A DNA stretch of 11,825 bases from positions 1 through 11,825 of the forward strand of contig JAFDDL010000063.1 of NCBI GenBank assembly GCA_019310865.1. Reading direction: 5' to 3'. The first letter of the stretch is position 1; every line of letters begins with the position of its first letter. Source of the DNA: Deltaproteobacteria bacterium. GTDB taxonomy: Bacteria; Desulfobacterota; Desulfobacteria; Desulfobacterales; JAFDDL01. This document shows positions 7,271-11,825 of the stretch, piece by piece. The position numbers were made by a program, and so were the translations under genes. The notes below the pieces were generated by a model. It saw nothing but the letters and a program-made list of their open reading frames with translations, did not search any database and had not been told where the DNA came from.

Positions 7271-8875
7271 CTACGCGGGGGCGAGCACCTCGGCTTGTGC
7301 TTCTTTCCTGGCCTTCTCTTCTTTCATGGAATAATAAATCTTCCTGAATACAATTAGGCCGATGGGCGATAGAACCGCCAACCCCCCAATCCAAACCCAG
7401 GCCATATAGTGATGGGATATATCGCCCACAACCTGAATGGTTTTTCCGGTGGCATCGACGATGTCAGTCAAGGGTGTATACGTTTTTAACAGAATTCCCG
7501 ACATGGGCCCCACAATCAAAGTTGACATAAAGGTGGGAATTCCCACCAAGGCGATATAAGTTCCCTCATTTCCTTTCGGTGCCAGTTCCGTCATAACCTG
7601 CATGAATCTTGGATACCAGATGGACTCTCCAATTGACCAGATAATGATGAAGATGAACAGACACCAGTAAAAGTCAGAAGGTGGATTTGCCATCAATGCC
7701 GGAAGATTTTCCGCCAAGCCGAGCCATCTGACAAAGACGAGCTCACCCAGCGCCGTATTTGTCAGCGATGAAAAAAAAGAACCGGGAACCGCCGCGATAA
7801 AAATCGACAGGGATGAAATAGCGGATCCGATTGTCAGCATTTTGTATGAGCTGAACTTTTTGGTCAATGCAGCCACAAGCGGAACGGCAAAAACAATCAA
7901 TACCGGATTGAGGGTTGCGTAGATCGTGCCAACCTTGGCGCCTTCACCCAGGACCCGGATGCCGTATTTCGGGAAGGTATATATAAAATGAAAAAAGGTG
8001 AAGCGGACAAACAAGGTGACGGTGATGATAAATAAGTATTTCCAAAAATACCGTTCTTTGACGACGGATGCAAGGGTGGCTATGATATCCGTAACGGCCT
8101 TTTTCGATGTTCGGACCATTATCTCGGTAAGGCTTCCCAGTTGTTGTTCCGGCAATGACACCCGAACACCCTCGGGTCCCATATCAACACCATCTCTCAT
8201 AAACCAAAGGAGCATCATGCACACAACAGCTATACCCAGGGAAATAAAATAAATGAATTGGTAGGTTGACAGGTGCCCCACCACGGGAATAATTGTCCCG
8301 GCAGTTTCTCCGAAGAATTCTCTTGCCTTGTCAAATCCCCATACACCCCCGGCTAAAGCGATGTTCATGATCACATAGATCATTCCAAATCCGAAATTGG
8401 CGCCCACCGGTGTGGTATATCTTTTTATGGCAATGAGTCCTGCAGGCTCAATCAGGGCCGCTCCGATGGCAAAGGGTACGAACACCGCGATCATCGTAAC
8501 AAATGGATTGGTCATCCAAAACATGAACAGACGAGACAGAATAACCAAGCCGAAAGTGAAAATAAAAGATTTCTTGATACCAAAGGTGTCAACAAATGGG
8601 CCTGCGATGAGTCCGAAAAGTGCGTGCATCACGGACCAGATACTGATAAATATACCGGCCTCAACGTCTCCGAGTCCGCAGTCCGCGGAAAGCCATAGCG
8701 CCATGGAAAAGGAGATGGCAAAGTATACCGCGCCCTCTAACAACCGAATGACAGCCGTTAACCAAAGTTCTCTGGGCGACGAGCGTAATTCTCTTGCATA
8801 GGACCACAGGATGTAGATGAAGGCGATACCAACCACCACAGCGCCGCCGGCAATTATGAAATCCAAGGTGGACAT
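7271..8875 (-). CDS. MFS transporter, possibly peptide-transporter-like
   Basis: This 534-residue integral membrane protein is built of many hydrophobic segments, about 12, with an extra one possible at the N-terminus (residues 5-26). The loop after the early helices contains GPFVDTFGIKKSF, which matches the MFS helix 2-3 loop pattern (G-x-x-x-D-x-x-G-x-[RK]). A charged loop in the middle (about residues 228-275) separates the two halves, and the C-terminus is cytoplasmic-like and Lys/Glu/Ala-rich. The segment GIRVLGEGAKVGTIYA gives an impression of the proton-coupled oligopeptide (POT) branch, but I cannot confirm that by eye. The ATG start has GAAAGG 6 nt upstream. It begins 23 bp after the stop of the C45 gene, so the two are probably co-transcribed and the transporter may carry the substrate or product of the hydrolases. 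The superfamily is clear; the cargo is unknown. Confidence 0.85.
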   Translation of the reverse strand: MSTLDFIIAGGAVVVGIAFIYILWSYARELRSSPRELWLTAVIRLLEGAVYFAISFSMALWLSADCGLGDVEAGIFISIWSVMHALFGLIAGPFVDTFGIKKSFIFTFGLVILSRLFMFWMTNPFVTMIAVFVPFAIGAALIEPAGLIAIKRYTTPVGANFGFGMIYVIMNIALAGGVWGFDKAREFFGETAGTIIPVVGHLSTYQFIYFISLGIAVVCMMLLWFMRDGVDMGPEGVRVSLPEQQLGSLTEIMVRTSKKAVTDIIATLASVVKERYFWKYLFIITVTLFVRFTFFHFIYTFPKYGIRVLGEGAKVGTIYATLNPVLIVFAVPLVAALTKKFSSYKMLTIGSAISSLSIFIAAVPGSFFSSLTNTALGELVFVRWLGLAENLPALMANPPSDFYWCLFIFIIIWSIGESIWYPRFMQVMTELAPKGNEGTYIALVGIPTFMSTLIVGPMSGILLKTYTPLTDIVDATGKTIQVVGDISHHYMAWVWIGGLAVLSPIGLIVFRKIYYSMKEEKARKEAQAEVLAPA

Positions 8876-8898
8876 TTAGGGCCTTTCTAGAAAAGGTT

Positions 8899-10005
8899 CT
8901 AAGCGAATTTATAAATAATATGCGGCGTCACATCCGGCGGGCCGAAGGCAATATGAAATTCCGGCGCCCCGGATAACACCATAATGGTCGAGCCCAAATT
9001 ATACAACGGTGCATTTTCCTTATAATTCATACATACCGGGTGTTCGTCGGAGTCATGTGAAGACAAAGCAGCTTTTATGGTATCAAATGTAATGTGTTCC
9101 GGCGACACATTCAGTCTCTTTTCAAGGGCATCAAAGCGCGTGTGTGAATTATCCTTTTTTATCTCTTGTTCATCATGGTTTTTTATAAAATCGAGGTGTT
9201 TGGCGTTATAATCGTCATTAGCCAGCGCGTGATTGGTATGATAAACCACCTCGGAACCTTCACGGTTTACAAACGGTGTGATTTGATTTGTTGAACACTC
9301 AAAATCATGGATTCTCTTCGGACCACCGATTAAGTAATTTTGCGGGGAAGCGTGTTTGATCTCATGCAGGAAATTGATGGCTTCTTGCTGATCGGGTTGT
9401 TCCAAAGCCCCACGAACGACAAATGCAACCGGCAACCCTTCCCGTGCATAGTTTAATTGACCGATACTGTTGACACAGACACCAACGCGTTTATTGTTCA
9501 TGCCGAAAGCGGCAATGAATCCTGCATAGCTAAAGATAAACGACTCGATTCCGGAATCCTCATTTTTGATATGCAAAGTCGTTTGAAATCCGTGCATGTG
9601 CGCGCCGATATCCCAATTCTGTGCCAAATATGCCGGCTGGTCGCCCAGTTTATTCAAACCAATCGTACTGCAATGCTCGCCGTGGATATCTTCTCCGTTA
9701 TATATGAATTCATCCAATAGCTGAAATGCATATAGGGTATTAAACGCAATTCCCGAACCTTCTGCAATTCCTTTGACTTCTTCAAGCAAATCGGGCGTAT
9801 ATTTCTCAATGGCGGGCAGATAATTTGTATTATCGAGAAATTTATTGATATATGCGTCCGGGTCAGAACCAATTTGTTTTTGCAGGCTGGTTTTCCAGAC
9901 GTTTATGATCTTTATAATTTCTTGTTTTAATGTTTTGCCATGGACCAGACCCCGGTTAAAGGGAGTGCCTTCTAAAACAACATATTTTTCATTGGATTCA
10001 TTCAT
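8899..10005 (-). CDS. C45 family autoproteolytic acyltransferase/amidohydrolase
   Basis: This 368-residue protein looks like the peptidase C45 family (acyl-CoA:6-aminopenicillanic-acid acyltransferase type), an Ntn-hydrolase group whose precursors cut themselves to expose an N-terminal cysteine nucleophile. Seen: an N-terminal RGLVHGKTLK segment (18-27), GIAEGSG (79-85), the probable cleavage site EHCSTIG with Cys112, AQNWDI with Asn130-Trp131-Asp132, SYAGFIAAFGMNNKRVGVCVNSI (159-181), HTNHAL (256-261) and SHTRFDALEKRL (287-298). In the fungal penicillin enzyme a Gly precedes the Cys; here it is His, so the cut site is inferred. The family includes acyltransferases and amidases of N-acyl compounds. 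There is no signal peptide, so it is probably cytoplasmic. AAAGGAG at 10013-10019, 7 nt upstream, supports the start. It sits between a DUF362 gene and a transporter gene, on the same strand as both. Confidence 0.82.
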   Translation of the reverse strand: MNESNEKYVVLEGTPFNRGLVHGKTLKQEIIKIINVWKTSLQKQIGSDPDAYINKFLDNTNYLPAIEKYTPDLLEEVKGIAEGSGIAFNTLYAFQLLDEFIYNGEDIHGEHCSTIGLNKLGDQPAYLAQNWDIGAHMHGFQTTLHIKNEDSGIESFIFSYAGFIAAFGMNNKRVGVCVNSIGQLNYAREGLPVAFVVRGALEQPDQQEAINFLHEIKHASPQNYLIGGPKRIHDFECSTNQITPFVNREGSEVVYHTNHALANDDYNAKHLDFIKNHDEQEIKKDNSHTRFDALEKRLNVSPEHITFDTIKAALSSHDSDEHPVCMNYKENAPLYNLGSTIMVLSGAPEFHIAFGPPDVTPHIIYKFA

Positions 10006-10012
10006 AATATGG

Positions 10013-10019
10013 CTCCTTT
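10013..10019 (-). promoter_or_regulatory. Strong ribosome binding site of the C45 gene
   Basis: On the minus strand this reads AAAGGAG, 7 nt before the ATG at 10005. It is the best Shine-Dalgarno match among the minus-strand genes. Confidence 0.7.
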
Positions 10020-10080
10020 ATGGGTAATCCGTTCACGCTTTTGGGGCAAGCCAAAACCTGGTCCTCAGGGCCGGGATTAT

Positions 10081-11247
10081 TTATTGTCCTTTCAATTTCT
10101 TTTCCAGGACTTCTTTTATGATGGTTTGCGAAGGGGGGCACCCTTTTAAAAAAAGCCCCTTTTGTTTATGACATACGGTACAATTGCCGATTAGAAAGGT
10201 GTCATCGGGAACCTCTTTAATATCATTGCCGATGGCGATGTTGAGTCGGTTGTTTTCAATGAAGTATTTATCAATTAAAGGCTCATTGTTTTTTAAAAAT
10301 AAATAAACGGATGACTGGCAGGCTGAGCATGAGCCCTCATCGAGGATGTTTACCTTGTTGTTTGCAATCGTAATCTCGGTGGGAGGAATCGCAAAATCCG
10401 TTATAAAGGGCTCAATATCATCGGGAATGGTGTGAATCTGTTTGAGTGACTGAACACCGGATTTCTGCCTAGCGATTAATTTCAGATGGGGTGCATGATC
10501 GATACTTAGCCCAACAATGGACAGTGCAACAATATCCGCTGCCAGAAAATCCGTCGAAGCGATGATTGTATCGAGCTTTTTACGGTCACCGGCCGAGGGG
10601 CCCATGCCTTCCTGTGCGTAATACGCATCGATAACGACCAAGTCGGGTTCCATCACCTTCGCTAAATCCGCGATCGCTATATCCAGCTCCTTATAGCCTC
10701 GTTTTATTTTTTCAGGGGCATGAAGCTGATGGAGTTTGACCTTTTCCCGATTATAGATAAGCCCCTTCATGTTTTTAAAACTAAGCGATGCACCGGTGTG
10801 CATGTGCATTTTCAAAACCGGTATGGAGACGATATAGTCAAAGTCATGGATAAACCCCGTGACTTTGATTTCTTTCAGGATTCTTCCATTTTTTATCGGC
10901 AGAACCGTTGGTTTTTTGCTGTCAAGATCAACAAATCGGATATCTTTTCTATCCATTAGAAATCCGTGACCGCTCGATTTGAAGGCTTCTTTGCATTTGA
11001 CACCAACAATCGGAGAATCACCGATAAAAAATTTGGCATCAAACCGTTTTTTCAAATATTGAAAAACGGCATTTGTTACCGTGGGGCTGGTATTAATGCC
11101 AAGATTTCTTTTCACATTCCGGCCGATATTCGGCTTCAACAATACTCTTTTCCCACTTAAATCCGGTATCTTAATCTGGGACAAGGCACCAAAGACAGCT
11201 TTCTTAATATCGCGGTTTTTCGTAACTGCACAGGTGGGGCTATTCAT
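10081..11247 (-). CDS. DUF362 domain protein with cysteine-rich C-terminal tail
   Basis: This 388-residue protein matches the DUF362 family, whose biochemical role is poorly defined; many members carry iron-sulfur motifs. Seen: the hallmark VLLKPNIG (35-42), a GDSP element (76-79), IPVLKMHMHTGASLSFKNMKG (142-162) and EGMGPSAGD (213-221). The tail holds CSAC (307-310), CTVC (356-359) and a final GCPPS with Cys370, so five cysteines could bind a metal or an Fe-S cluster. This is not the usual ferredoxin pattern (CxxCxxCxxxCP) found in many family members. The ATG at 11247 is chosen because it fits the family's N-terminus and lies just outside the palindromic element. The only upstream alternative in frame is a TTG at 11274 inside that element, and neither has a good ribosome binding site. 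It is the first gene of the minus-strand cluster, 75 bp before the C45 gene. There is no signal peptide. Confidence 0.8.
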   Translation of the reverse strand: MNSPTCAVTKNRDIKKAVFGALSQIKIPDLSGKRVLLKPNIGRNVKRNLGINTSPTVTNAVFQYLKKRFDAKFFIGDSPIVGVKCKEAFKSSGHGFLMDRKDIRFVDLDSKKPTVLPIKNGRILKEIKVTGFIHDFDYIVSIPVLKMHMHTGASLSFKNMKGLIYNREKVKLHQLHAPEKIKRGYKELDIAIADLAKVMEPDLVVIDAYYAQEGMGPSAGDRKKLDTIIASTDFLAADIVALSIVGLSIDHAPHLKLIARQKSGVQSLKQIHTIPDDIEPFITDFAIPPTEITIANNKVNILDEGSCSACQSSVYLFLKNNEPLIDKYFIENNRLNIAIGNDIKEVPDDTFLIGNCTVCHKQKGLFLKGCPPSQTIIKEVLEKKLKGQ

Positions 11248-11260
11248 TGATTCATCCCAT

Positions 11261-11438
11261 TGAGCCAGTTTCAAAACGTCCCATTCGAAGTCTACGCTTA
11301 TCTCGCCCCATATCTGTGTTGGACAAAAATTTTAATCCTCGGAGGTAAGCGAAGACTCCGATACTCAATGTATGCCTGTGGTTAAAATTTTTGTCCGCCT
11401 TGATCTGAACCGAACTTGAACGTTTTGAAAATGGCTCA
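11261..11438. repeat. Nested inverted-repeat element (about 178 bp)
   Basis: The outer arms are 11261-11279 and 11420-11438; one arm reads ACGTTTTGAAAATGGCTC and the other arm's complement differs from it at one of 18 bases. Inside lies a perfect 15-bp inverted repeat, GGACAAAAATTTTAA at 11321-11335 with its complement at 11382-11396. A third pair, 11286-11304 and 11342-11360, is inverted with 16 of 19 matches (GAGRTAAGCGWAGACTYCG). Within the centre, TCGGAG (11339-11344) and CTCCGA (11356-11361) can form a small hairpin. No convincing target-site duplication flanks it and it has no convincing coding content. It could be a MITE-like or REP-like genomic repeat, or a structured leader upstream of the DUF362 gene. 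Confidence 0.8.
11321..11396. repeat. Perfect 15-bp inner inverted repeat with 46-bp spacer
   Basis: The arm GGACAAAAATTTTAA at 11321-11335 is exactly complementary to 11382-11396. A run of T residues near the right arm gives some terminator-like character, but the large loop argues against a simple intrinsic terminator. Confidence 0.85.
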
Positions 11439-11491
11439 TTCAATGCATTTTTGAAGATTCTTGTCAGTTATGCAATAAGCAACTTTGAGTT

Positions 11492-11520
11492 ACCATATCT
11501 CAGTATATTAAATGAGTCAA
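11492..11520 (-). promoter_or_regulatory. Weak candidate sigma-70 promoter for the minus-strand cluster
   Basis: Read on the minus strand: TTGACT at 11515-11520, a 17-bp spacer, and TATGGT at 11492-11497. The -10 match is only moderate, and such matches arise easily in AT-rich DNA. If real, the transcript would run through the inverted-repeat element for about 240 nt before the DUF362 start. Confidence 0.3.
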
Positions 11521-11604
11521 TTATATTTTATTAAATTACAATGATATTTTATATACAACCAAATAAATATTACTGCTAACAGCATTAATAGCTATTTAAT
11601 AATA

Positions 11605-11633
11605 TTGACAAATTATATTAATTAAATTATATT
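11605..11633 (+). promoter_or_regulatory. Sigma-70-type promoter, near consensus
   Basis: A perfect -35 TTGACA (11605-11610) is followed by exactly 17 bp and then TATATT (11628-11633), five of six matches to the -10 consensus. The -10 lies in the second 14-bp unit. It points toward the partial gene beginning near 11703. The AT-rich background lowers the weight of the -10, not of the -35. Confidence 0.55.
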
Positions 11634-11651
11634 AATTAAACCATATTAATT
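11610..11651 (+). repeat. Three tandem 14-bp AT-rich units
   Basis: AAATTATATTAATT occurs at 11610-11623 and again at 11624-11637. A third copy at 11638-11651 matches 12 of 14 bases. Each unit contains the palindrome ATTAAT. The array overlaps the plus-strand promoter candidate. Confidence 0.7.
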
Positions 11652-11702
11652 TTATTTACATCTTTGCATGTTTATTGTTTTCATCAAAAAGCTGGCTGAA
11701 AA

Positions 11703-11825
11703 ATGGGAATAGGGCACATGGACACAAGAAAAGAAAAAAGCGCGGCATTTATCACAGAGACGATAAAACGAAACCTAATACCGCTAAACCAAAGAGCGGC
11801 GACGTCCGGGTTGACCAACAGCTAC
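11703..11825 (+). CDS. Possible start of an unidentified gene, cut by window edge
   Basis: A frame opens at the ATG at 11703 and stays open for 41 codons to the window end. A second in-frame ATG at 11718 gives MDTRKEKSAAFITETIKRNL and onward. Neither start has a strong ribosome binding site, though TAGGG lies just before 11718. Support comes from the near-consensus promoter about 70-85 bp upstream, from base composition returning toward that of coding DNA after the AT-rich gap, and from the amphipathic, Lys/Arg-rich N-terminus. The visible end (LNQRAATSGLTNSY) loosely resembles the start of a helix-turn-helix, but too little is present to call a family. Confidence 0.35.
   Translation, partial: MGIGHMDTRKEKSAAFITETIKRNLIPLNQRAATSGLTNSY

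Larger units (their letters stand above)
11440..11702. other. Very AT-rich intergenic stretch without genes
   Basis: I see no coding frame of note on either strand here. Base composition drops sharply; positions 11581-11640 contain only 6 G or C in 60. The stretch holds the tandem 14-bp units and both promoter candidates listed separately, and could be a regulatory region or part of a transferred segment. Confidence 0.6.

Noticed and set aside
11252..11443. 63-residue open frame on the minus strand spanning the inverted-repeat element
   Set aside because: It starts with TTG, has no clear ribosome binding site, and its content is fully accounted for by the palindromic repeats. Spurious frames of this kind are expected in such elements.
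11440..11702. CRISPR array or replication origin in the AT-rich stretch
   Set aside because: The 14-bp units abut with no spacers, so it is not CRISPR. No DnaA-box cluster or replication gene is visible, so an origin cannot be supported.

Overview
The window looks like part of a chromosome from a Gram-negative, probably anaerobic, proteobacterium in the broad sense. My best guess is a Desulfobacterota (former Deltaproteobacteria, Desulfobacterales-like) genome. That guess rests on a lipoprotein signal, a DUF362 protein, a CoA-ligase/aminotransferase catabolic cluster, and short intergenic heptad repeats of a kind I associate with that group. No rRNA, tRNA or other taxonomic marker is present, so the assignment is an inference.

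Layout. (1) Positions 1-5505, plus strand, GC-rich: the 3' part of an M81 (MlrC-type) metallopeptidase, a complete second M81 paralogue, a class III PLP aminotransferase of the glutamate-1-semialdehyde-aminomutase type, and an AMP-forming acyl-CoA ligase. All four point the same way with short gaps and good ribosome binding sites, so they probably form one operon. (2) Positions 5512-6039, minus strand: a decayed C-terminal fragment of a HipA-family kinase, ending at a small perfect palindrome. (3) Positions 6127-11247, minus strand, AT-richer: in transcription order, a DUF362 protein with a cysteine-rich tail, a C45 autoproteolytic acyltransferase/amidohydrolase, an MFS transporter, and a serine hydrolase lipoprotein of the class C beta-lactamase/esterase fold. 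(4) Positions 11261-11438: a nested inverted-repeat element just upstream of the DUF362 gene. (5) Positions 11440-11825: a very AT-rich intergenic stretch with three 14-bp tandem units overlapping a near-consensus sigma-70 promoter, then the possible start of another plus-strand gene cut by the window edge.

How the genes could work together. The left cluster reads as hydrolase, transaminase, CoA ligase. That order would release an amino acid (possibly a beta-amino acid), deaminate it and activate the acid as a CoA thioester, and it resembles in outline the fate of Adda after MlrC acts on microcystin. The right cluster pairs a transporter with two more hydrolases that commonly act on amide or ester bonds. 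The common theme is uptake and hydrolysis of amide- or peptide-like small molecules, but no substrate can be read from the sequence. I see no clear case for a wholly new system. The best leads are the unusual gene sets and the structured non-coding element.
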